Part shown: positions 53,637 through 61,982 of the stretch, in pieces
Layout: each line of letters begins with the position of its first letter
Position numbering within the stretch: position 1 is the first letter of the stretch
Source of the DNA: Mucilaginibacter mallensis
GTDB taxonomy: Bacteria > Bacteroidota > Bacteroidia > Sphingobacteriales > Sphingobacteriaceae
Direction of reading: 5' to 3'
Assembly (NCBI RefSeq): GCF_900105165.1
Contig: NZ_LT629740.1
Coordinates: 1,054,001 to 1,118,000 of the forward strand
DNA length: 64,000 nucleotides
Program-made: the position numbers and the translations under genes
Notes under the pieces: generated by a model
Told to the model about the DNA's origin: nothing
What the model saw: only the letters and a program-made list of their open reading frames with translations
Database searches by the model: none

Positions 53637-54252
53637 GCGTCATTGCGAGGAACGAAGCAATCTCTATGCTATACAGAGCGGTTATGCAAGCGTGTTACTT
53701 ATCGCATGAAGCCGCTCATAGGCGCGGAGCCCTATTTCTTTTGTCTTGACACAAAAGAAACAAAAAGTCAAGACAAAAAGATCCTTCCTCCCACAGGCAA
53801 AACACCCAGGCCCGCGCTTTTTGTCGGGCATTTGCCCGCTTTTGATTACGGTTCAATTAAAGTCTTCAGCAAAGGAGAGGGTTGGGGGGCTCTTCTCCGT
53901 CAGTAGAACAGCTTCGGGTGAAATCAGGTAAAACGATTGTGGCCTTGCGCGGTGGCGGGGCATAGCAGATTTTTACAGAAGCGTAAAGGCCAAAGTGTGT
54001 AGCGACAGCAGGGTAAAAATATAGCAGCCCAGGTTTTGCCTGATTTGCAGGGAAGAGGCCTTGTGCGCAAAGAAGCCTAATCTACTGACTTGATTTTTTT
54101 GGTTACTTTTTGTATCAAGACAAAAAGTGACGTCTTAGCGACAAGCGATACCATGCGATAAATAATCAGCGTTCCAGTCACAAATTGAAAGACAATCAGG
54201 AATCATAAGCATCGTTATCCGTAGGTTCCAGTTGCAAACTGAAGCCAGTAAG
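53637..54252 (+). repeat. Composite dispersed repeat, copy D (most complete)
   Basis: Runs from GTCATTGCGAGGAACGAAGC through GGCGCGGAGCCCTA, the left hairpin 53735-53760 (10 bp perfect stem, loop CTTGAC), spacer, core 53899-54089, right hairpin 54102-54131 (stem with one T-G pair) to CCAGTTGCAAACTGAAGCCAG (about 54228-54248). Its right half aligns with copy A over its whole length, and its left half aligns with copy C. It ends about 18 bases before the stop codon of the GT39 gene. Confidence 0.92.
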
Positions 54253-54269
54253 GGAAGCTAGTAATATTG

Positions 54270-55898
54270 TTACTTCGAAAAACTCATCAGCATCTCCCTT
54301 ACATTACTTACACCACCATTATCAACTTTAAATTCCTCAATAACTTTACCCTTTGTTGCCAGCCACTTATCCAACTGCTTAATCCCATCATTGTGTACAT
54401 AGTACCACTTCGGGTGACCGATATAGTCGCCTATCTCAATATCAAAATTATTATTGTGCAGTATCCATACCCGTTTCTTGCCTGCAAATAGTTTTAACTC
54501 GGTGTTCAACTTGCTGAAGTATTCATTAAAATTATGACTGGTGTAGCGATAATCTATACCCTCAATAGCAGTGAACTTCATACTGTCGATCATTTTATAG
54601 AAATTGTAGGCGGGGAGATCATTCCAGGAAACATATACCATATCGCCTGGCTGGTAATGCTTGTTCAGGTAATCGAATGCCTCACGATGGTACGCTTTTT
54701 TGTAATCACCAAATAAATTTGTATCTGCAACCTGGGCAATCGAGTTTTTAACCGGGCCAAATAGTAATAAACCTGCCAATATGTATTGCACTACATTTTT
54801 TGTTTCCCGACGAAATACAAACTGGCAGCCTGCTGCTATCAATAAGATGAACAATGGCGCTAAAAATACAGTTAACCGTTCATGAAAAGGGTAAAGCTTT
54901 ATAGCTGAAGCCAAAAATACGATCAGGAACGTAGATACGATGAATAGCAGTAGTCGTTTGTTGCGTTTAAACAGATAATAAGCCCCTGTGCAGGTAAATA
55001 TTACGGGTACCCATGCCATTCGCTCTAAGATTTGTAAACCTATGCTGTGATAGGATATAAACCAGCTTAAGCCCATAGGGTAATTATAAAACGCAAATGT
55101 TTGATGCAATAGCCACGGGATACCCGCAGCAGACAAAGGCAGGAAAGCATCATGCTTCATAAAAAAGTAAACCAGCCAGCCGGTATGCGCATTCTTTTGG
55201 GTAAATATGATATAATTTACCGCGAAACTGCCAAACCATAATACAAAGGGAATAGCTAGTTTTAATAATACATTCCACCGCTTTTCTATTAAATAATAAA
55301 GGCTAAGTACACAGGCCATCCCCGCTAAAACAAATACCGAGGAGTAGGAGAACCAGACAATTGTAGCACCCCAAATTCCCCATAAAACAAAAGATTTGAG
55401 ATCAGTTTTATCCTGGTATTGGGTGTAAGTATATAATATAATAATGGTTGCAAACAGTTCCGTACAATACTGTTTGGCTTCAATTGCGTGATACACTAAC
55501 GGTGGTGCAAATGCCAGTACGGTCAAGGCAACTATCACCCCAACAGGCTTTAGAAAATATTGGGCAACTGGCAAAAAAACAAATAATGAGCCTATGCCAC
55601 AGAGCAGTGGGAATAGCCTTAACCCCATTTCATTGCTGCCAAACAGCATAGTGCAGAGCTTAACAATGAGCAAATAGCCGATGGGGGCCTTCTGTTGAAA
55701 ATCGAGTGATTGATGTAGCAGGCCGCTCAAACTGAGCTTAACTATCCCGGTTGAAAGGTAGATCTCATCTTCCCATAAGGAGCGGTCATTAAAATAATGG
55801 AATAACCTTAAAACAATTCCGATCCCTATTATGCTCCAAATAATAATTTTATAGCCATTATCGTGACTATTAATTGTGAAGTCGGCTTTTTTAAACAT
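54270..55898 (-). CDS. GT39/ArnT-like membrane glycosyltransferase
   Basis: Membrane protein of 542 residues from ATG 55898. About ten membrane segments and a C-terminal soluble domain. The first extracytoplasmic loop has the acidic motif in NDRSLWEDEIYLSTGI (E43, D44, E45) typical of GT-C enzymes that use polyprenyl-linked sugars (RgtA/B/C/D-like, GT39 or GT83). The family mannosylates proteins or modifies lipid A; the donor and acceptor are unknown. An ATG 15 bases upstream is equally possible. No sugar biosynthesis genes are near. Confidence 0.82.
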   Translation of the reverse strand: MFKKADFTINSHDNGYKIIIWSIIGIGIVLRLFHYFNDRSLWEDEIYLSTGIVKLSLSGLLHQSLDFQQKAPIGYLLIVKLCTMLFGSNEMGLRLFPLLCGIGSLFVFLPVAQYFLKPVGVIVALTVLAFAPPLVYHAIEAKQYCTELFATIIILYTYTQYQDKTDLKSFVLWGIWGATIVWFSYSSVFVLAGMACVLSLYYLIEKRWNVLLKLAIPFVLWFGSFAVNYIIFTQKNAHTGWLVYFFMKHDAFLPLSAAGIPWLLHQTFAFYNYPMGLSWFISYHSIGLQILERMAWVPVIFTCTGAYYLFKRNKRLLLFIVSTFLIVFLASAIKLYPFHERLTVFLAPLFILLIAAGCQFVFRRETKNVVQYILAGLLLFGPVKNSIAQVADTNLFGDYKKAYHREAFDYLNKHYQPGDMVYVSWNDLPAYNFYKMIDSMKFTAIEGIDYRYTSHNFNEYFSKLNTELKLFAGKKRVWILHNNNFDIEIGDYIGHPKWYYVHNDGIKQLDKWLATKGKVIEEFKVDNGGVSNVREMLMSFSK

Positions 55899-55950
55899 AG
55901 GTATATTGTACAATAAAGATATAACTATAAATAAAAAGTTAACTCAAAGA

Positions 55951-55987
55951 ACATAAAAAAAGTCGCCCGATATGGAGCGACTTTCAA
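55951..55987 (-). terminator. Terminator of the ATP synthase operon
   Basis: On the minus strand AAAGTCGC (55984-55977) pairs with GCGACTTT (55966-55959), followed by TTTTTATG. It lies 34 bases after the atpG stop codon. Confidence 0.85.
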
Positions 55988-56017
55988 GATCTCATTGCTG
56001 AGATGGTATATCTGTTT

Positions 56018-56902
56018 TTAATTGCCTGATAATGCAGCCGCACCGCTCACAATTTCGGTAAGCTCTGTAGTGATAGCTGCCTGGCGTGCCTGGTTGTAAG
56101 ATAGTTTAAGGGCTTTTAATAAGTCACCTGCATTCTCGGTAGCCTTATCCATTGCCGTCATACGTGCGCCATGCTCTGATGCATGTGAATCCAGTACAGC
56201 GCGGTATAATTGTATTTTAATGTTCTTTGGTATCAGTTGTTCAACTATTTCCTCTTGCGAAGGCTCTAGTATATAATCAACCTGTGTGCCTTTGTTTTGC
56301 TCGGTTTTTTCAGCCTTTGGAACAGGTAATAACTGCTCAGTAACTAAAAACTGCATAGCCGCGTTCCTGAAATGGTTATAAACTATTTCCACACGGTCGT
56401 ACTCACCTTTCAGAAAACCTTGCATAATGCTGTCAGTTATTTTTGAAACATTACTAAAGTTAAGGTCGAGGTATACATCATTATTGTTGCCAATAACGTT
56501 GAACTTACGGCGTTGATAGTATTCCTGGCTTTTTTTACCAATTGCAACTATTGATACATTGCCTGCTTTTAGCTGGTCGCTGTATTTTTCGGCAATTAAA
56601 TTATTAGCAGTTTTAATAGCATTGGCATTAAAAGCACCAGCCAAACCACGGTTTGATGTTACTACCACTATTAGTACTTTCGCCGGCTCGCGTTCCTGCA
56701 AAAAAGGTGATGAGCCATCCTCTAAACTTGCTGAAAGGTTAGCCAATAACTCCTTAAGCTTGTTAGCATAAGGGCGTAAAGCTACTATGGCATTTGTGGC
56801 ACGCTTTAACTTGGCAGCCGAAACCATTTTCATGGCCTTGGTGATCTGCTGCGTTGAGCTTACCGATGCAATCCTGTTTCTTACTTCTTTTAAATTAGCC
56901 AT
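56018..56902 (-). CDS. atpG: ATP synthase gamma subunit
   Basis: F1 central-stalk subunit of 294 residues. N-terminal helix MANLKEVRNRIASVSSTQQITKAMKMVSAAKL and C-terminal GARMTAMDKATENAGDLLKALKLSYNQARQAAITTELTEI are the family hallmarks, forming the coiled-coil that rotates in alpha3beta3. It is the last gene of the operon. The spacer to atpA (120 bases) contains a word-repeat hairpin. The next genes normally expected here, atpD and atpC, are absent. Confidence 0.97.
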   Translation of the reverse strand: MANLKEVRNRIASVSSTQQITKAMKMVSAAKLKRATNAIVALRPYANKLKELLANLSASLEDGSSPFLQEREPAKVLIVVVTSNRGLAGAFNANAIKTANNLIAEKYSDQLKAGNVSIVAIGKKSQEYYQRRKFNVIGNNNDVYLDLNFSNVSKITDSIMQGFLKGEYDRVEIVYNHFRNAAMQFLVTEQLLPVPKAEKTEQNKGTQVDYILEPSQEEIVEQLIPKNIKIQLYRAVLDSHASEHGARMTAMDKATENAGDLLKALKLSYNQARQAAITTELTEIVSGAAALSGN

Positions 56903-56906
56903 TCTT

Positions 56907-57012
56907 TAAATGTGCAAATTTTAAATGTGCAGATGTGCAAATGACACATCTCCAACTGTTTTTTATTTTGAAGCTTAGATATACTGATCTGCACATTTGC
57001 ACATCAGCATAT
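56907..57012. repeat. Word-repeat hairpin between atpA and atpG
   Basis: Left words AAATGTGCAAATTTTAAATG and TGCAGATGTGCAAATGAC; right words GATCTGCACATTTGCACATC and AGCATATCTGCACATCATT. CAGATGTGCAAATG has a near-perfect inverse CATTTGCACATCAG. The operon transcript should fold here. Confidence 0.8.
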
Positions 57013-57022
57013 CTGCACATCA

Positions 57023-58600
57023 TTAATTATATTTTCCTGATAATTCTTTAGCTACTGTTTCCAGTACACCGGTAATTGAGTCATCCAGTTTACCTGCTTT
57101 AAGGGCAGCTAATACCTCAGGGTGACGCTCTTCCAGCTGGCTGGTAAACTCAGCTTCAAACTTCCTGATATCTTTTACAGGTACATTACGCATCAGGTTT
57201 TTAGTACCTAAGTAAATAATAGCAACCTGTTTTTCAACAGTTACAGGTGAGTATTGGCCTTGTTTAAGGATCTCCACGTTACGGGCACCTTTATCCAATA
57301 CTGTTTTTGTTGATGCATCAAGATCAGAACCGAATTTTGAGAAAGCCTCAAGCTCGCGGTATTGTGCCTGGTCAAGTTTTAAGGTACCGGCAACTTTCTT
57401 CATTGATTTGATCTGTGCGTTACCACCTACACGTGATACCGAGATACCTACGTTAATAGCCGGACGAACACCTGCGTTAAACAGGTTCGACTCCAGGAAT
57501 ATCTGACCGTCAGTAATTGAAATTACGTTGGTTGGGATATATGCTGATACGTCACCCGCTTGGGTTTCAATGATTGGAAGCGCTGTTAACGAGCCACCGC
57601 CTTTTACCACGTCTTTTAATGACTCCGGTAAATCATTCATTTCCCTGGCGATAGAATCATTTTGGTTGATTTTAGCGGCACGTTCTAATAAACGGCTGTG
57701 CAGGTAAAATACGTCACCCGGGTAAGCTTCACGGCCTGGTGGGCGGCGTAATAATAATGATACCTCACGGTAAGCAACAGCTTGTTTTGAAAGATCATCA
57801 TAAACGATCAAAGCAGGGCGTCCGGTATCACGGAAATATTCACCAATTGCAGCACCTGCAAATGGCGCGTAGAACTGCATAGGAGCAGGGTCAGCAGCGC
57901 TGGCCGCAACAACTATTGAATATGGCATAGCGCCGTTTTCTTCAAGCGTACGTACAATGTTTGCTACAGTTGATGCTTTTTGACCGCAAGCAACGTAGAT
58001 ACATATAACCATTTTGCCTGCAGCATAAAATTCTTTCTGGTTGATGATGGTATCGATACAAACAGCTGTTTTACCAGTCTGGCGGTCACCGATTACCAGC
58101 TCACGTTGTCCGCGGCCGATAGGGATCATCGCATCGATAGCTTTAATACCTGTTTGCAAAGGCTCAGTTACCGGCTGGCGGTAAATTACACCCGGAGCTT
58201 TACGCTCGATAGGCATTTCATAAGTTTTACCGGCTATTGGTCCTTTACCATCAATCGGTTCACCCAAAGTGTTCACAACACGACCAAGCATGCCTTCACC
58301 AACGTTTATTGAAGCGATACGGTTGGTACGTTTTACTGTGTCGCCTTCTTTTATATTGTCAGACTGACCAAGTAATACAACGCCTACGTTGTCTTCTTCA
58401 AGGTTAAGTACAATACCTTGCAATCCGCTCACAAATTCAACCAACTCGCCTGATTGTACTTTTGTTAACCCGTAAACGCGGGCAATACCGTCACCCACCT
58501 GGAGCACGGTACCTACTTCTTCTAATTCAGATTCTGACTTGAAGCCTGACAATTGCTGGCGCAATATTGCTGATACTTCATCTGGTCTTACCTCTACCAT
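57023..58600 (-). CDS. atpA: ATP synthase alpha subunit
   Basis: F1 alpha subunit of 525 residues with intact nucleotide-binding P-loop GDRQTGKT (171-178), [40 protein letters not shown] and the signature [14 protein letters not shown]. It forms the noncatalytic sites of the F1 hexamer. It lies between atpH (37 bases upstream) and atpG. All key residues are conserved; length is typical. Confidence 0.98.
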   Translation of the reverse strand: MVEVRPDEVSAILRQQLSGFKSESELEEVGTVLQVGDGIARVYGLTKVQSGELVEFVSGLQGIVLNLEEDNVGVVLLGQSDNIKEGDTVKRTNRIASINVGEGMLGRVVNTLGEPIDGKGPIAGKTYEMPIERKAPGVIYRQPVTEPLQTGIKAIDAMIPIGRGQRELVIGDRQTGKTAVCIDTIINQKEFYAAGKMVICIYVACGQKASTVANIVRTLEENGAMPYSIVVAASAADPAPMQFYAPFAGAAIGEYFRDTGRPALIVYDDLSKQAVAYREVSLLLRRPPGREAYPGDVFYLHSRLLERAAKINQNDSIAREMNDLPESLKDVVKGGGSLTALPIIETQAGDVSAYIPTNVISITDGQIFLESNLFNAGVRPAINVGISVSRVGGNAQIKSMKKVAGTLKLDQAQYRELEAFSKFGSDLDASTKTVLDKGARNVEILKQGQYSPVTVEKQVAIIYLGTKNLMRNVPVKDIRKFEAEFTSQLEERHPEVLAALKAGKLDDSITGVLETVAKELSGKYN

Positions 58601-58637
58601 TTTTTAAATTTTATTTTAGAGTTATGTTTTTACTTTA

Positions 58638-59183
58638 TTAAGCCACGCCCTGGGCAAATTCTTTTTTCAATTTAGCTAAGCTGCTGGCAACGCTGGTATC
58701 AATTTGTTTATCACCAACGGTTAGTACAAATCCGCCTATAAGGTCGGCATCAACTTTAGCGGTAAGTTTTATGGTACCACCTGTTGTTTGTTCAAGCTCA
58801 GCTAAAATTGTTTTTTTGTTTTCCTCAGATAATGGCGATGCTGATACTACTGTAGCCTTGGTGATGTGTTTGATAACATCATACTGGTTCAGGAATTCCT
58901 GCGCAGCTACATACAATATTTCGGCACGGCTTTTATTTACCATGATCTTAAAAAACTCGATGGTTAGCTTGTTAACCTTGCCGCCAAAAATCTGCTCAAG
59001 TATTTTTATCTTCTTATCGTGATAAATAATAGGGTTAGCCAAAACCGCGTTTAGTTGCGGGTTTGCCTTTATGGTGTGCACAAAAAATTCCATATCCTTA
59101 TTGATCTCTTCCAGCGTTTTCTGCTCTGTTGCAAGATCTATAATTGCTTTGGCGTACCTTATTGCTACCGTTATTTCTGACAT
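58638..59183 (-). CDS. atpH: ATP synthase delta subunit
   Basis: F1 peripheral-stalk connector of 181 residues: N-terminal helical domain IAVRYAKAIIDLATEQKTLEEI region (ITVAIRYAKAIIDLAT here), and the conserved C-terminal LTAKVDADLIGGFVLTVGDKQIDTSV. It joins the b subunits to alpha3beta3. A 124-base spacer with a word-repeat hairpin separates it from atpF. Confidence 0.95.
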   Translation of the reverse strand: MSEITVAIRYAKAIIDLATEQKTLEEINKDMEFFVHTIKANPQLNAVLANPIIYHDKKIKILEQIFGGKVNKLTIEFFKIMVNKSRAEILYVAAQEFLNQYDVIKHITKATVVSASPLSEENKKTILAELEQTTGGTIKLTAKVDADLIGGFVLTVGDKQIDTSVASSLAKLKKEFAQGVA

Positions 59184-59189
59184 ATTTTT

Positions 59190-59306
59190 ATTTCGGATTT
59201 CGGATGTTCGATTTCGGATTTAATTACGAAATCTATATCAGATTTAACCGAATTTTGAATTTAGCATTTCAGAAATAAATCCGAAATCCCAAATCCGAAA
59301 TCCGAT
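59190..59306. repeat. Word-repeat hairpin between atpF and atpH
   Basis: Left words ATTTCGGATTTCGGATGTTC and GATTTCGGATTTAATTACG; right words CCGAATTTTGAATTTAGC, AAATCCGAAATCCCAAATCC and GAAATCCGATATT, which are the inverse. The word family is shared with the pyrR-pyrB spacer (ATTCGGAATTTCG). Confidence 0.8.
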
Positions 59307-59307
59307 A

Positions 59308-59799
59308 TTATATTTTCACTTCTTTTAATAATTCAGTAACCAGTTCGTCCTGCTTTTTGCTGTCTTCAAACTGTTTGCGTAAAACCTTTTCAGCAATCTC
59401 TAATGATAGTGATGCTACCTGGTTTTTCACGTCGGCCATAGCAATGGCTTTCAGGCTGGTTATTTCAATGCGGGCTTTTTCAATCATTTTTGCGCCTTCA
59501 GCCTGTGCGGCATCTTTGCTTTCAGCAATGATCTTTTCTTTTACTTTCCTGGCTTCAGATAATATATCATCGCGCTCAATACGGGCTTGTTTTAATGAAG
59601 CTTCTATTTCTTCACTAAGGCGTTCCATTTCAAACTTAGCGGCATCTGCTTTAGCTAATGAATCTTCAATAGAGCGTTCACGATCATTAATTGCGCCTAA
59701 GATCGGTTTCCATGCAAATTTGCGCAGCAGGAACAAAAATATCAGGAACGATATTGTGGTCCAAAAAACCAAACCTAATTCGGGGGTAACTAACTCCAT
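59308..59799 (-). CDS. atpF: ATP synthase b subunit
   Basis: F0 peripheral-stalk subunit of 163 residues: one N-terminal membrane helix (LGLVFWTTISFLIFLFLL) and a long charged coiled-coil. The TISFLIFLFLLRKFAWKPI segment is the typical b-subunit start. It lies downstream of atpE beyond a terminator-like hairpin. Expected in two copies per complex. Confidence 0.95.
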   Translation of the reverse strand: MELVTPELGLVFWTTISFLIFLFLLRKFAWKPILGAINDRERSIEDSLAKADAAKFEMERLSEEIEASLKQARIERDDILSEARKVKEKIIAESKDAAQAEGAKMIEKARIEITSLKAIAMADVKNQVASLSLEIAEKVLRKQFEDSKKQDELVTELLKEVKI

Positions 59800-59845
59800 A
59801 ATGTATACTTACTTATTTTTAAGCGTATTAAATAATTTCTTTTTT

Positions 59846-59896
59846 AAAAAAAGAATATGCCCGGTGCCAACCGCTCCGGGATATTCTTTTTTTTGT
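59846..59896 (-). terminator. Terminator-like hairpin between atpE and atpF
   Basis: On the minus strand AAAAAAGAATATCCCGGAGC and its partner CACCGGGCATATTCTTTTTT form a long stem with a CCGG core around a short loop (GGTTGG), ending in a T-run. It sits in the 99 bases after the c-subunit gene and ahead of atpF, inside the operon. It should act as an attenuator. Confidence 0.75.
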
Positions 59897-59898
59897 TT

Positions 59899-60165
<267 letters not shown>

Positions 60166-60184
60166 TTATAATATATATTGAAAA

Positions 60185-61285
60185 TTAAATTTCTGCACCA
60201 TGTTCATGGTGGTGTTCTTCAACAGCCATGCCTACAAATAGCGCGGTTAACATCGTAAATATGTAAGCCTGTAAAAATGCTACCAGTAATTCTATAGTAT
60301 CCATAAATACTACGAAAACTATTGATGCCGGTGATACCGCTAATGATTTAAATATAAATATTAATGATATTAAGCTTAATACGATGATGTGACCTGCAGT
60401 AATGTTAGCGAACAAACGTATCATCAACGCGAATGGCTTTGAGATAATACCGATCAACTCCACAGGCACCATGATAATGTATAACCACAATGGGATATCA
60501 GGTGCGAAAATGTGTTTCCAGTAATATTTGTTACCGCTAAAGTTAATCACTAATAAAACAATAAATGATAATGATAGTGTTACCGCAATGTTACCAGTAA
60601 GGTTAAAACCTCCCGGGAAGAAAGGTACTAAACCTAGCAGGTTGTTTATTAATATAAAGAAGAACAGTGTAAGTAATAACGACATGTATTTACCATGTTT
60701 TACACCGATATTAGGAATAGCGATATCGTCACGTACAAACACTATCAAAGGCTCCATAAATGATTGTAAACCTTTAGGCGCTTTACCAACACGTTTTTTA
60801 TACGTTGATGACACGCTGCCAAAGATGATAAGCAATATAATCATGCCTAACCACATGCTGGCAACATTGCGGGTGATTGAAAAATCCAATACCCTTACTG
60901 TTTCGTCTGGCTTGCCGGCAGCATCAGCTACTTTAATTTTGCCGTTTTCAAGTACGTAGGTATAATTTTTCCCCTGATAAGCCGTTTCTTCATTATTAGC
61001 ATTGTACAATTTATCCGACATGAATACTTCCAATCCTTTACTAGTATATATGATTACCGGCAGGGGAATGGAGAGTTCTTTAACAAGTGGCAATGAAACA
61101 TGCCATGAATGTGCATCACCAATGTGCTCGAAAATCGCAACTTTCGGATCATATGGTTTATCGGGGTTATTATTGGCCTTTTCTTGCGAAAATGCAGTGC
61201 CTGAAATTGCTAACAGTGCAACAAAAAGAGCACAAATACGTGAAAGCTTAAATATTTTTGAGTTCAAAATCGACCTTTTTTCCAT
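60185..61285 (-). CDS. atpB: ATP synthase a subunit
   Basis: F0 proton-channel subunit of 366 residues. A signal-like N-terminus (about 1-33) and an extra periplasmic domain (about 35-135, with HIGDAHSWHVSL) precede five membrane helices, as in other Bacteroidota. The essential arginine is R290 in ALMIRLFANITAGH. It lies 37 bases ahead of atpE. Confidence 0.95.
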   Translation of the reverse strand: MEKRSILNSKIFKLSRICALFVALLAISGTAFSQEKANNNPDKPYDPKVAIFEHIGDAHSWHVSLPLVKELSIPLPVIIYTSKGLEVFMSDKLYNANNEETAYQGKNYTYVLENGKIKVADAAGKPDETVRVLDFSITRNVASMWLGMIILLIIFGSVSSTYKKRVGKAPKGLQSFMEPLIVFVRDDIAIPNIGVKHGKYMSLLLTLFFFILINNLLGLVPFFPGGFNLTGNIAVTLSLSFIVLLVINFSGNKYYWKHIFAPDIPLWLYIIMVPVELIGIISKPFALMIRLFANITAGHIIVLSLISLIFIFKSLAVSPASIVFVVFMDTIELLVAFLQAYIFTMLTALFVGMAVEEHHHEHGAEI

Positions 61286-61299
61286 TTAAAATGAACTTT

Positions 61300-61686
61300 T
61301 TACTTTGAATTTTGGTTGCGCAAGTTACGTAACAAACCGTAAATTTCAAAGACCGTATTTAAGAAATATAAATACATAAAATCCAGCACGAAATTGAGCT
61401 TTTCCGGGTGGCTTTTTTTAATAAAAATCAGCACGAAAATGAGGCATGCAAGCAGTTTAAACGTGGTTGCGCCCAGAAAAGCCGCGGCATACATCTCATT
61501 ATTTTTTTGCTGAACCAGTAAAACGGTAACAATAATTATCAATGTTAAAGCGGATATAAAAAAGAAAATTGTCCAGAAATTAGGTACCAGCAGGTCGCCA
61601 TTATCAAAATATTGTAACAGGAGCGGGGGCACTGCAAGCAGGCAGGTAAATAGTAAAAAGGAGATAAGGATTTTAGAGATCTTCAA
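61300..61686 (-). CDS. Small membrane protein of the ATP synthase operon (AtpI-like position)
   Basis: Protein of 128 residues with four membrane segments (about 8-25, 36-60, 72-90 and 102-116) and a basic end. It starts inside the atpZ stop codon (ATGA overlap) and ends 14 bases before atpB. In many bacteria this position is held by AtpI, a chaperone for c-ring assembly; similarity to AtpI itself is weak. I call it AtpI-like by position and topology only. Confidence 0.65.
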   Translation of the reverse strand: MKISKILISFLLFTCLLAVPPLLLQYFDNGDLLVPNFWTIFFFISALTLIIIVTVLLVQQKNNEMYAAAFLGATTFKLLACLIFVLIFIKKSHPEKLNFVLDFMYLYFLNTVFEIYGLLRNLRNQNSK

Positions 61687-61913
61687 TTTTTGAGGGATTT
61701 AAAAACAACATAAAAAGAAATAAATACGCCCGTAAGGGCAAGCATGGCTGTAACCCATTGGGTGGTATGGTTTTCTGCCTTATCAATACGGTAGCCTGCG
61801 TAGGTAAACGCGCCTATAATGGCAATCATCTGGAAAGCAAGGCCGGTAAACTTAGCCAGGCTGCTTGCGCCGCCCGGGTTGTCGTCGCTATCATTTTGTT
61901 CATTTATGGGCAT
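61683..61913 (-). CDS. atpZ: AtpZ family protein
   Basis: Protein of 76 residues from ATG 61913 (MPINEQNDSDDNPGG), with two membrane segments and the AtpZ/AtpI pattern GLAFQMIAIIGAFTYAGYRIDKAE. AtpZ forms a Mg2+/Ca2+ channel associated with ATP synthase or helps its assembly. An in-frame TTG two codons upstream is rejected because it lies in the -7 box. First gene of the operon and overlaps the next by four bases. Confidence 0.85.
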   Translation of the reverse strand: MPINEQNDSDDNPGGASSLAKFTGLAFQMIAIIGAFTYAGYRIDKAENHTTQWVTAMLALTGVFISFYVVFKSLKN

Positions 61914-61916
61914 CTG

Positions 61917-61924
61917 CAAATTTA
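61917..61924 (-). promoter_or_regulatory. -7 box of the ATP synthase operon
   Basis: TAAATTTG on the minus strand, matching TAnnTTTG, ends 3 bases before the atpZ ATG. The predicted transcript is leaderless or has only a few bases of leader. The -33 box is weak. Confidence 0.55.
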
Positions 61925-61982
61925 TTAAACCTATTGCATACTATTTAGTAATTTAGCAAAGCTTTTAATAAATGGTTATACT

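Noticed and set aside
61914..61919. TTG start for AtpZ two codons upstream of ATG 61913
   Set aside because: The TTG is part of the -7 box TAAATTTG.
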